This document shows positions 41,455 through 53,750 of a stretch of 64,000 bases of DNA, piece after piece (position 1 is the first letter of the stretch; every line of letters begins with the position of its first letter). Position numbers and translations under genes: made by a program. The stretch comes from Sphaerulina vaccinii. Lineage: Eukaryota; Ascomycota; Dothideomycetes; Mycosphaerellales; Mycosphaerellaceae. The stretch spans positions 434,001 to 498,000 of the forward strand of contig JAKUDP010000012.1 in the NCBI GenBank assembly GCA_022570795.1. The letters are read 5' to 3'. The notes under the pieces were generated by a model. The model did no database searches and was not told where the DNA came from. It was given only the letters and a program-made list of their open reading frames with translations.

Positions 41455-44400
41455 TGACGCGTGCCTACTTGGACGTGAGTTCCGATACTGATCATCTTGC
41501 CTTCTCGAACAGAGTGTCGTGGTATTTCGACTTGCGAGGGCCTTCGTTCACGGTGGAGACTGCATGCTCAGCAAGCTTGGTGGCCTTGCACCAAGCTTGC
41601 CAAAGCCCACGCAATTGTGAATCTGAGATGGCAGTAGTCGGTGGCGTAAATCTCCTGTTGAATCCAGAGATGTTCCAGTTCCTGAGCAACCAAGGCAAGC
41701 GTAACATCGCGACGCGTTCATACTTAGCTGTGAGTTCTTGTATTGACTCATGTTGCTAGGATTCCTTGCGCCTGATGGTCTTTGCAAAGCCTTCGATGCC
41801 AGCGGCGATGGCTATGGTCGAGGAGAGGGAGTCATCGCCATCATCTTGAAGCCGGCGAGCGCGGCGATACGGGACCGCGACCATATCCGGGCAGTCATAC
41901 GTGGGACTGGAGTGAACCAAGATGGAAAGACGCCTGGAGGCATTACCGTTCCGAACTCTGAAGCACAGAGAGATCTGATCGCGTCGACGTACGCGGCGGC
42001 CGGCCTGTCTTATGAAGACACCGGCTATTTCGAAGCTCATGTAAGTTGGAGGGCAGAGCGAGGATTAACAGTCGGAGAGTGAGGGCAAACAAGGAGCGCG
42101 AGGCGGTGGATTTGTCGGCGCTTCGTTCCCGTTCCCGCTTTCTCCACTGATCAATCGGGAAGGCTTGGCCGTCGACGCGTATAAATCGGTATATCGACAG
42201 ACTGACCCCCTCTCAGGGCACAGGAACTCGAGCTGGCGACCCACGAGAATTACGCGCCATTTCTGAGACCATCACGCAGGCTCGAAATCTAGAGCAGACT
42301 CTCTATGTTGGGTCAATCAAGACGAACATTGTAAGTGCCGGAAAACAGCCTGCACTTTCGTTTTCGTTTCCAGGGAGGTTTGCTGATTCTTCTACCTACT
42401 ACTTTCAGGGCCACCCAGAAGCAGCATCAGGATTGGCAGGCATTGTCAAGAGCATCTATATTCTCGAGAAGGGCATTATTCCAGCCTCCCTCCACTTTAG
42501 GGATCCGAATCCCGAAATTCCATTTGTTGATTGGAAGATCAAGGTCCCTACCAAGAATGTCATCTGGCCAGCGAGCAAGAATGGCATTCGCAGAATTAGT
42601 GTCAACTCCTTCGGTACGAAACCTATGTGCATAATCTAAATACCTAAGACAACTGCTGACTGACACACTTTCTTGCTTTTAGGCTTTGGCGGTACGAATG
42701 CCCATGTAATACTGGACGATGCAAACAGTTACGTGAGCTCGCGGGCGTACTCTCGAAAACCTGACGGCCATGTAGTCATTGGGCATACAGCCAATGGCCA
42801 CGCTGTGAACGGCCATGCCTCCTGTGATCCAGAAAGTGGCCATGCAACCAATGGCTATGCGTCCTGTGCGGCAGAAGAGGGCTCGAGAGACGCTCTCGCA
42901 GTACCCAAGATCTTCATGCTTTCTGCATCGGATCAAAATGCTCTACCGAAAGTCCGCACGGCGCTCCATCGATGGCTGGACGAAAAAGTCCCGGACGATC
43001 TGACCAGCGCCAGTGATATTGAGGATGCTCTAGAGCAATCTGCAGAATCGTTCATGAGAGATCTGGCGTTGTCCTTGAGTGAGAGGAAGTCGCACTTACC
43101 TTGGCGTTCGTCTTGTCTTGCTCGTAATATTGCCGAACTGAAACGAAAGCTCAGCTCGAACGACTACGAACCTGTCCGCTCGCGATGTAACATACGTATT
43201 GGGTTTGTGTTCACCGGGCAAGGGGCGCAATGGGCCAGGATGGGCCTAGGTCTTATGCGATATCCAGTCTTCCGCAACAGCGTCCAAGACGCAGATCAGT
43301 ACTTGCGCAACGAATTGAGAACTCAATGGTCAGCTATTGATGAGCTGAGTCGACCTGACGCAGACTCAAGACTGCACGATCCTGAGCTCAGCCAGTCTAT
43401 TTGCACCCTTTTACAAATTGCCCTGGTCGATCTCCTCTCTACTTGGGCCATCAAGCCCACAGCTGTAGTCGGGCATTCCAGTGGCGAGATTGGTGCTGCA
43501 TACTGCCTTGGTGCTCTGGACAAGTATGATGCACTGAGGATTGCATACTTTCGAGGTCATCTGTCCTCGAAGCTGCAAGCAGGAAAGGATGCCCCGTTGG
43601 AGCATGGGATGCTTGCTGTGGGCGCGTCGCAGTCGGTCGCTGAGTCGCACATTCGTGACACAGCCACTTCGAGCAAAGTCGTGGTTGCTTGCATCAACTC
43701 CGGATCTTCTGTGACCCTGTCCGGTACTAGCAGCAGCATTGAGCTGGTCTCAGCATCGCTGACTGCAGCATCGCTGACTGAGCAAAAGATTTTCAATCGC
43801 AAGCTTCGTGTCAAGATGGCGTATCATTCTCCACAGATGGAACTCATAGCGAAGGAGTATTCGGAGTCTATCCAAGGGACCACGGTGAGAGGAGCTGCGC
43901 AGGACATGCAGATGTTTTCCAGCGTAACAGGCAGCCTGGCCAAGCCTGGTGATCTTGGCTGCAGCAACTGGGTGCAAAATCTTGTGTCCCCAGTCTGCTT
44001 CAAACAGGCCATGGAGAGCTTACTGAGGTCTGGGGGAAATGGATCGGCCAGTGTCGATCTTTTGCTGGAAGTTGGACCACACTGTGCACTTCAAAGTCCT
44101 GTCCAAGAGATCCTGCGGTCTGTTGGCATCAACGATGTCCAGTACGACTCTGTACTACGCCGAGGAAAAGATGCCTTTGATATGGCCGTGGGGCTTGCTG
44201 GACGACTCGCTGCGATCGGGGTTCCGGTGGATTTGGTTCAGGTGCATTCAGATGTCTCCACACTGCATATGGACGACTTCAACGTCATCAGCGACCTCCC
44301 GAGATATCCTTGGAACCATGCTAAGACGTACTGGACAGAGACTCGCTTGACGAGACAGCATAAATTTCGTACGACCGCTCGTACTCGTCTGCTTGGAGCA

Positions 44401-47400
44401 CCATTCGCGGCAACGTCTGGCTTGGACTTTGTCTGGCGGAACTTTCTGCGCTTGTCGGAGGAGCCTTGGATGCGTGACCACCAAGTCCAAGGCAATACTG
44501 TCTTTCCTGCCGCCGGATTTGTCGCCATAGCCGTGGAGGGCGCGAAGCAGATGGTGCAGAAGAAGGTCTCCCACTATACACTGCGAGACGTTCTGATCGT
44601 GTCTGCGCTCTTCCCTAGTGAAGAAGACGATGTAGAGATTGTGTTACAACTCCGCCGCAGACGTACGGGTACTCTGGGCAGCAACAATTCGTCATGGTAC
44701 GACTTCTCGATCTCCAGCTCCTCGAACAGTAGACATCTCAAGGAGAATTGCCGTGGTCTGCTTAAGACTGAGCTCGAGCACGAACAGTCAGCGTCAGCCC
44801 TGCTACAGGTTGAGCTCAATGACCAACAGGTGCACACTCAGTATCTCTTAGCGAAGGCCACTTGTGAAAACGTCGAGAATGTCGATGACTTCTATGACAT
44901 GCTTTCTGCCCGTGGCTTGTTCTTTGGCCCAAGCTTCCGCAGTCTGAAGTCGTTGAGCTGTGCTCCGCAGATGCGCTGTTTCGAAGTCGAAGTCCCTGTC
45001 ATGGATCAGGAGCAAGATGATCTCGATGTCATTCATCCTACCACCCTCGACTCTATTCTCCAGTCGTGGAATCCTGGAGCGACTAGCAACGAGATGATGA
45101 CAGGACGGACAGTCATACCAAGCAGCTTCGACGAGATCGTCATCTCTGACGAGGTGTCTGCTATGGCTGGCGATCGCATGCTGGGCTGGAGTTCTTGGGC
45201 AACACAAGGTCTGGACAAGTTCCATGCCAACATCACGGTCATGGATGCGAAGTCTCAACACGCGCTGTTAAGGGTCAATGGTATGAACTTGACCAGTCTA
45301 GACAACCCAGCTACGAGCAGTGCTCAATCCGGAGCCGACACAGTTTTCTCGAGCCGAGTGCAATGGATTCCTGTCCTGGCAGCTCAGGCCAATGGCCAGC
45401 AGGAGCATCCTTCGAATGGCGAAGTCGCGCACGCTGCCAGCATCGATACCGATGACTTCAAAACTCTGAACATCGATGCCGTCACAATCGTAGGTCTGTC
45501 ACAACCATCGGTGCTGGCTTGCCACTTGACGGCACAGCTACTGTCTCACTTCCATCATCAGGGGGTCGAATCAGACAGCGTCTGCTGGGATGATGATCCA
45601 CAATGGCAACGCGGCCGGCTGTACATCGCTATGCTTGAGATTGAGCATGCGTTTTTGGCGAACTTGAATGAGCGTGACTGGCAGAGGCTGAAGAATCTGT
45701 TCGCCAAGGCCTCCAATGTACTATGGCTACTTAAGAACGACTCTCCTGGTGCAGGAACCATTCTCGGCCTTGCGCGTGTAGTTCGCAATGAGCTTGGCTC
45801 GCTCGACCTGCGCACTATTCGAATCACCCAGCATGGCTACTCTCAGAAGTTGATACAGTTTGTGGGCAATCTCGCTCTGCACACCACCGATGATCATGAG
45901 TTCCGGGAGATAAATGGCAACCTTGAGGTCTCGCGCATAGTACCACTTGAAGATCTGGATTGCCGCGTGATTGGACACACACAGAAAAGTGAAGAAGTGG
46001 TCACATTGGGCGACTTCCCCGTGAAGTTGTCAGTGCAACAGCCCGGCTTGCTGGACACTCTCTGCTTCGAACCAGACTATGATGCTGTCAGACCATTGGG
46101 TTCGGAGGATATTGAGATTGACGTGCGAGCTACTGGTTTGAAGTAAGTCTCCACAATTGTCGGAGTGACTGGCCACTAACCCCGCTTCATAGTTTCCGAG
46201 AAGTGATGGTAGCGCTAGGCCAAATCCCTGATGCCACCCTGGGCTTCGAAGCAGCCGGCATCGTGAAGAGGGTAGGCATTAACGTTGCTCGATTTGTGGC
46301 TGGTGATGCTGTATGCGGATGTCGCCTGGAGCACAGCGGACCATATTCCGAGTCAATCAGCTTCTTTGCCAGCATGTGCCCTCTGGGTTCACCATGAACC
46401 AAGCAGCCACTCTGAGTGTAGTCCACTGCACCGCGTACCATGCCTTGGTCCGTACGGCACAAATCCAGAAGAGGAGGTCGATTTTCATACACGCAGCTGC
46501 GGGAGGTGTCGGGCAGGCGGCTGTCCAGCTAGCGAAGCATTGTGAGCTGGAAATATTTGCGACCGTGGGCTCGCCGGAGAAGCGCCAGCTACTCCAAGAT
46601 CTGTATGACATCCCGGACGACCACATTCTGCACTCGAGAGATCTCAGCTTCGCGCCAGCAGTCATGCCAACGACTGATGGGCGTGGTGTCGACTATGTCT
46701 TGAACTCACTGTTCGGCGATGCCCTCAATGCATCGTGGGCCTGCATCGCACCCTTTGGCAAGTTCGTTGAGATAGGCATCCAGGACATCCTCAACAACGC
46801 TGGGCTCGATATGCGACCTTTCCTGCAAGACGCAACATTCTCTTTCCTGAACTTGGCAGATGTGGCAGAAAAGGAGCCAGAGACGCTGTCCAGGACGATG
46901 GACTCCGCTTTTGCACTTCTGCGCGAAGGTATCACGCGACCTGTGCAGCCACTGGAGGTCTTTGCTGTCTCTGAGGTTAGTACACACATCGGGATCAAGT
47001 GATAAACAAGGATATTGCTGACCTATATGACCATTGCTCTTAGGCCCAGAAGGCTTTCAGGTTGATGCAATCCGGTAAACACCTCGGCAAGATTGCGCTT
47101 GAATATACTCCAACTCTCCCAGTGAAAGTGAGCTCAAGGCCACCTCCACGGCTAGACGAGAACAGCACGTAAGCCCATCCCTAATCACTCACGGCCTTTG
47201 AAAGATCCGCTTACATCTGACTAGATCAGATACGTCATAGCCGGAGGTCTAGGAGGCCTTGGCCGAAGTCTGTGCAGACATCTCGTGGATCTGGGAGCTC
47301 GACATATATGCATTCTCTCGCGTAGTGGCGCAAACTCAGCGTCAGCAGAGAAACTGCTCAACGAGCTACGAGACAGAGGTGTGGATATCCGATCCTACCA

Positions 47401-48343
47401 ATGCGACATCGCGGATCCTGAATCCCTTCGTGCTGCACTACAACAATGCAACACAGAAATGCCTGCAATCAAGGGAGTGATCCAATGCGTCATGATCCTT
47501 CGCGACGTACTCTTCGAGGACATGACATACGAGGATTGGACGACCAGTCTGCGTGTCAAAGCTGCCGGTACCTGGAACTTGCACGAACAGCTCTCGGGTG
47601 ACCCAGATATGCTCTTTATCATATTGTCCACTTTTGCTGGCATGTTCGGCAACCACGGCCAGGCGAACTATGCAGCCGGAAGCACTTATCAGGACGAACT
47701 CGCACACTATCGTCGATCTAAAGGTCTAAAAGCAGTATCGATCGATCTAGGAGCCATGACGGACGTTGGTGTCATCGCTGAAACTGGTGCTAAAGGTCAC
47801 TTCAAGGTCTGGAACAAACACTTTGGCATCAAGGAGTCCCAGTTCATTGCGCTCTTCCGCGAAGTATTGAGAGATCAACTAGAGTCCTCTTCCGCCATTG
47901 CTTCCGAAACGCAGATCGTTACTGGCTTCGCTACAACGGGAGCAGCCAAACGCGCTGGCATCCCCATGCCGTTCTATCTCAACGATCCTCGATTCAGTGT
48001 CCTGCGAAGCATTGGCCTTGATGAGGTTCAGAAGAGCTCTGGCTTCGGCGTCGACCAGACTCTACTGCACCAGATTCAGAATCAGTCGTCGGTCGAAGAT
48101 GCAGCAAAGATGGTACTAGAGGCGATGGTCGCTCGTGTTGCAGTCACTCTGCAGATCGACGTTAAAGAAGTTGACCCACAAGCCTCTCTGCCCCAGCATG
48201 GTGTGGACTCACTGCTGGCTGTGGAACTGAGGAATTGGCTTGGAAAAGAACTCGGAACGGGCATGACGACTCTCGAATTGTTGTCGGATGCTTCTATCAA
48301 GGCGCTGGCAATCATAGTTGCCAAAGGTCTGAAGACTATGTAG
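41455..48343 (+). pseudogene. Highly reducing polyketide synthase (KS-AT-DH-ER-KR-ACP), 5'-truncated with ER frameshift
   Basis: Exons are ~41455-41694, 41760-42040, 42217-42330, 42409-42613, 42683-46142, 46193-46975, 47044-47168 and 47230-48343. KS keeps TACSAS, EAHGTGT and GHPEAASG but lacks about the first 140 residues and a start codon. AT has GHSSGE; DH has DHQVQGNTVFPAAGF and HPTTLDS; no methyltransferase domain is evident between DH and ER. ER begins NFREVMVALGQIPD, then the frame breaks at about 46312 (one base missing relative to the family) and resumes in another frame, with HAAAGGVGQAA intact. KR (YVIAGGLGGLGR; YAAGSTYQDE) and ACP (GVDSLLAVEL) are intact. The first intron has a GC donor (41695). 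The enzyme would build the reduced chain handed to the partner NR-PKS. Confidence 0.85.
42781..42867 (+). repeat. Gly-His-Asn-Gly repeat in the KS-AT linker of the HR-PKS
   Basis: Codons for GHTANGHAVNGHASC are followed by SGHATNGYASC. The nucleotide units (GGCCATGC / AATGGC-type) are repeated imperfectly, so this looks like slippage expansion in a linker rather than a domain. Confidence 0.6.
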
Positions 48344-49363
48344 TTCATTTCATATGGGTATGGCGTTCTTGTTGCTGACTAATGTAATTGCTCTTGGCTT
48401 GCACTCTCTGCTTTCTACGTTTCTTCGTATTCTCTTGATCACACGTCGTACAATGTATCATCAACTGAACAAGCAACATGTGGTCTTTGTTACTTGGCTG
48501 AGCTACTCCTGGTGTGCCACGCGACAGGCGTCAAGCAATGCTCGGAGTTGCTTCCTACGTTCCACTGCACCCTATGTCTTTTCTGACGCCGACGCGATAC
48601 ATACGAGACTCATGAACAGGATAGAAAGCACTGCGCCCGCTGACATCCGAGGATATGGATCTATTTCAAACACGATGCCTCTGACGCACATAAGCAAGAG
48701 ACTCCCTGCCGCATGTGCTCAGCAAGATTGACTTTCTGTTATCTGTCCACAGCCGCAGCTTTTGATGAGGCTTCGAGCATACAGTACAGTATCCGAAGAT
48801 TCCGTAATCCTCGGACTCTTCACCGCAGTTCTCCTACAGCGAGGTTGACTTGACATGTCCGTCTTGGGATGCTCGGTCTCGCGAATGTCCTGGTAGCCCT
48901 TGGCTGCCAGGGCTTACCTTCAGCCAGGATAGCCACAGATGGAGAGTCCTTGCTCAGCAGCCATATACGAGTCTGGATGGTATACCACTGCCACACTCCG
49001 ACTCGGCACTCTGAACATGGTACGGTATCTGACAGCTCGCGCTGAACTTCCAATGCAACTCATCACAAGAAGACACGAATGCACGAAATATGGGCAATCT
49101 TGACAAAGTTCAAGTGCTATCAAGATGGAAGACCGTTTACAGGTACCTTGGCACTTCGAAAGGGCATACTTTCAGACCCCCAGCACATCTCGGAACCAAT
49201 CCCAGGACAGATGCAATAATCATCTGGAGAGAAGTCTTATCAACCAGAAGATAGTGATGCCTTAGGCGATGAACAACACGTGCCTCCAAATCCCTGGACA
49301 TTGCCACCGCTTGATTCTGAGCCAAAGAGAAGATGTTCTCTTTGCAGAGACAGAGACAATGAG
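48344..49363. other. Intergenic, promoter of the ABC transporter
   Basis: No separate gene was seen. An upstream ATG at about 49124 opens a short frame and might be a first exon of the transporter, but I could not find a clean splice to the main frame. Confidence 0.45.
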
Positions 49364-52300
49364 ATGCCGACGAGAGATGGTTCGAGACGGAGTCGTCTCC
49401 AGAAGAAGCCATCCGTTCGTGTCCCTGCTGGCCACCAGCACGATGGTTCGAAGGCTCCAAAGGCTCCGAAGGCTTCGACATCCAAGCCTAATGACAAAAT
49501 CTTCGCGCTTTACAGCTTTGCCACGAGATGGGAGAAACTCGCTCTTGTCGTTGCGGTGCTCTGTACAATTGCCAATGGTGTGGCGCTGCCTCTAATGACG
49601 GTATCGTGTCCTACCTTGTCCCGCAGTCGATTATCTCAAGGTGGTTGCTGATCGGTCACTTCGCACGCAGCTTGTTTTTGGCGACTTTTCTGCTAAAGTC
49701 GGCCAGTTTGCGGTTGGCGTATTGTCTTCCGCAGGTCTGAAACACGAAGTACGAAAGCTTGCTCTGTACTATGGTGAGTGGTACTCGATCATATCACGCT
49801 GCACGATATGAGCTCATCGAGTCATATTCAGTATACCTTGGTATTGGCTCACTTGGCACGACCGTTATATCTGCCACAGTGTTCATGTACACAGGCAACA
49901 ACATTGTTCGCAGGTCAGTGCAGAAACATTTTCTATCTGAATTGTGGAGGAGCTGACTTTCCTACTCTTCAGAACCCGAGAGTCGTATCTGCGAGCATTG
50001 CTGCGTCAGCCTATTGAGAGCTACGATAATGAGAACGGCAGTGGCGAGATCGCTACTCGCCTTTCCGTGGACTTCACCATAATTCAGACTGCTCTTTCGC
50101 ATGCTCAATCTGTGATCATAGCTTCCATTGCAAGCTTCATTACGGGACTCACTATAATCTTTACCCAGTCGTGGAGGCTTGGTCTACTTTCACTAGCTGT
50201 GGTAGCAGCAATGATGCTACTTGGTGGGATTGCTGGTCCAAGGATAGCAAAGAAGTCGGTCTATGCGAGTGATCAGAATGCTCTCGGTGGGTCAATAGCG
50301 GACGAGAGCTTTGCGGCTATCAAAACGACTCTGGCTTTCGGATTGCAGCAACGTCTCTCCGAGAAGTTTCGAACCACTGCGACTAAGGCTTCGGAAGCAA
50401 CCATTGCTGCCGGGCAGACTATCGGGTCAGAGATATGATATGGGGTTCGAACACAAGATGCAGCTGCTAACACGATCTACAGATTCATCATCGCTGGCAT
50501 TCAGGCGCTGATTCTGCTTGCGTACGGGCTCATGTTTTGGCAAGGATCAATCTTCATTGTGGTTGGCGATGCCACGCTGCAAGCTGTCGTAACGTCCATC
50601 TTCGCCTTGATCATCAGCACATTCTCACTTGCCAACCTGCCGCCAATGGTGGAGAAAATGACATCGGCAGACGTTGCGACAGCCAAGATCATGGGCATTA
50701 TCACCTCCGCAGAAGCAGCAGAGGCTGGCAAACTAGACACTTACGCACCGGAACAGTGGGATGGATCTGTCACTCTGCAAGATGTCAGTCTACGATATGC
50801 TTCGAGACCGGATGTCGTCGTGCTCAGAGAGCTTTCGGCGCACTTCCAAGCCGGCAAAGTAAATGCACTTGTTGGCGCTTCTGGCTCTGGAAAAAGCAGT
50901 ATAATCAGTCTCCTGGAAGCGTTCTATACCCCTCAAAGTGGCCAGATCCTCATTGGTAATCGAAACATCGATGAGATCGACAAGTCGTGGCTTCGCAAGC
51001 GCATCTCTCTTGTGGAACAGCAACCGATCCTCTTTCGGACGACGATTCGTGAGAATATACTGCAAGGCTTGAGTGGTACTGGTCTAGAGAACTCTTCGGA
51101 CTTGGAAGACCGTTTGGTCAGAGCCGCCAAGATCGCCAATGCTCACAACTTCATTCAACAACTTCCAAATGGCTACGATACGGAAGTCAGCGAGCGTGGC
51201 TCAACACTTTCTGGAGGCCAAAGACAGCGCATAGCAATCGCTCGAGCCATTATACGGGATCCAGTGCTTCTACTGCTTGATGAAGCCACGTCAGCACTGG
51301 ATACTGGATCTGAGGCTGTCGTACAACAAGCACTCGATCAAGCTAGTCTTGGCCGAACCACAATCACTATTGCACATCGGTTGTCTACGATCCGCAACGC
51401 TGACAACATCATTGTCGTCTCGAAAGGTGAAGTCGTGGAGGAAGGAAACCACTTTGACTTGTTGAAGCGAGACGGTGTATATGCTTCAATGGTGCGTGGA
51501 CAGCGATTTGACAAGCACTCGACTGCACCTGCAGCCATTCAGAAAGCTTCGCTGGAGCAGTTAGCTGCTGCTGCTCAGGATCCGGAGAAGGACGCCGGCG
51601 ATGGAGCCGATGCCAGATCTATTGCGTCTTCTGTAAAACGAGAAAGTCGTCTGCGCGCCGTGCTCGGATTGGTGAAATTCGTGGCAAGACTCAATAAGCC
51701 AGAGACCAAATGGCTCGTTCTTGGCATACTGTGCGCAGTCCTGGCTGGTAGTGCATTACCTGTCCAAGGTATCTTCTTCGCCAAAACCATCAATACCCTA
51801 GCAAGACCACCTTTCCAGTTCTCGCAGATGAGAGACGATGTCAACATCTGGGCAGTGATGTACCTATGGTTTGGCATCTTCATCTTCCTGGCCAATTTCA
51901 TGGATCTCTTCGCTTTGGCCATATCTTCTGGACGCCTCGTTCGGTGCATCAAGATGCAGGTGTTCGACACTATGCTAATTCAAGATCTTGAGTTCTTCGA
52001 TGAGAATCCGGTCGGCTCACTGGTTGCGTTCCTTGAAGTCCAGGCTGCACATGTGGCTGGCGTGAGCGGCTCGAGTCTTGGGACGATTGTGTCTTCTCTT
52101 ACAGTCATTGTCGCTGCCATTGCCATAGCTATAGCTCTCAACTGGAGACTGGGTCTCGTATGGACTGCTACAACTCCGGTCTTGCTGCTACGTGGCTACT
52201 TACGCGTACATGTGCTTACCCGTATACACGACAACGTCGGCATTGCTTACGATGACTCCACTGGCTATGCATCTGAAGCAGTTGCCTCTATCAGGACGGT

Positions 52301-53548
52301 TCTGGCTTTCACACGAGAAGACGATGTGGTCTCGACCTATCACAAGAAGCTTCTGGCACAAGGTAGCCAAGCCTTGAGGAGGAACCTAATCAGTTCATGC
52401 TTGTACTCACTCTCAGAAGCGCTTCCGTTCTTCTGCATGGCCCTCGGATTCTGGTACGGCGGGGTTCTCATAGCGGATCGCACCATCAATCTCTTCCAAT
52501 TCTTTGTGGCATTCGCAGAGATCACGTTCGGTGCCCAAAGTGCCGGAATCATCTTCACAGAAGCACCGGACTTCGGACAGGCGATAGCTTCTACTCGATT
52601 CTTGCGCGCACTGTTCGATCGGAAGACTAAGATCGACCTCAAGAAAGGAATACACATCGAGGCCGAGGATGATGAGAAGCCAGCATCATTGAGACTGGAG
52701 AACTTGTCCTTCAGGTATGCAGGCCGTACAGTCCCGGCTGTGAAGGACATCAACATGACTATACACCCAGGACAGAAAGTCGCTTTTGTGGGGGAAAGCG
52801 GCTGCGGCAAGAGTACGACGATCAATCTCATTGAGAGATTCTACCTGCCAAATTCGGGCAGAATCCTATTCAATGGTCGTGACGTTTCCGGACTCAATGC
52901 TCAGTCATACAGATCTCGGCTCGCCCTGGTCGATCAAGTGCCCGCCCTATACCAGGGTACGATCAAGGAGAACGTGCTTCACGGACTGACAGCCAACGAC
53001 ATGTCGACTTCTGCCTTGGAGGAAGCCCTTGAGCGCGCGTGTCGAGATGCGCACATCTACGACTTTATTATGTCGCTTCCGTGAGTATTCACAGCCTGGT
53101 AGAAAGCCTTTTCATCGCGCTAACAACGAAGCTAGTGAAGGATTCAACTCCATCGTCGGCAACAAAGGCATCCTGCTCTCCGGTGGTCAGCGACAACGCT
53201 TAAGCATTGCACGAGCCATCATTCGGCAGCCTCAGATCTTGTACGTCTTTCGCATCTTCGCATCTTCGCATCTTCGACTCTTCCATCTTTGGACTAATTG
53301 GCAACAGGCTGCTCGATGAGGCGACCTCGGCACTAGACACAGAATCAGAGAAAGTTGTTCAAGCCGCTCTTGATACTGCGTCAAGAGGTCGTACGACTAT
53401 CACTGTCGCTCACAGACTGAGCACGATACAGAGTTCGGATGTCATATATGTCTTTGATAATGGAAGCATAGTGGAGCAAGGCACGCATGCAGAACTGATG
53501 GCGAAGAGAGGAAAGTACTTCAAGTTGGCCGAAAAGCAGATATTGTAG
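49364..53548 (+). CDS. ABC-B full transporter (multidrug / P-glycoprotein type)
   Basis: There are seven exons (49364-49600, 49671-49773, 49832-49913, 49973-50425, 50483-53080, 53136-53240, 53308-53548); the sum is an exact codon multiple, 1272 aa. The layout is TMD-NBD-TMD-NBD. NBD1 has GASGSGKSS, LSGGQRQR and LLLLDEATSALD. NBD2 has GESGCGKST, LSGGQRQR and LLLDEATSALD. All nucleotide-binding motifs are intact. Homologues export drugs, toxins or secondary metabolites from the plasma membrane; its position between PKS genes and an amidohydrolase suggests metabolite export or self-protection (inference). The N-terminal ~45 residues are polar and the exact start is uncertain. The intron at 53241-53307 holds a short GCATCTT repeat. 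Confidence 0.88.
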
Positions 53549-53750
53549 GATCATCGAGGCTTGGGACTTACGGAGTAGCGAGGGAAGTCATCGACATGAC
53601 TACATTGGATGAGCAGGATACAGTATCGTGGTCTTACAATTCATAGCCTGGTGACAGATTCCATAAATAATGTCTTCAATTCGGGATCTCCATCATACGA
53701 TACTAGCGATACTAGTGAGTCTCACTGTGCAGATTTCCAACGCAGCGACT

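Noticed and set aside
46313..46338. GTATGC..CACAG pair at the ER break as a 26 nt intron
   Set aside because: It is too short, and its excision would not restore the ER frame.
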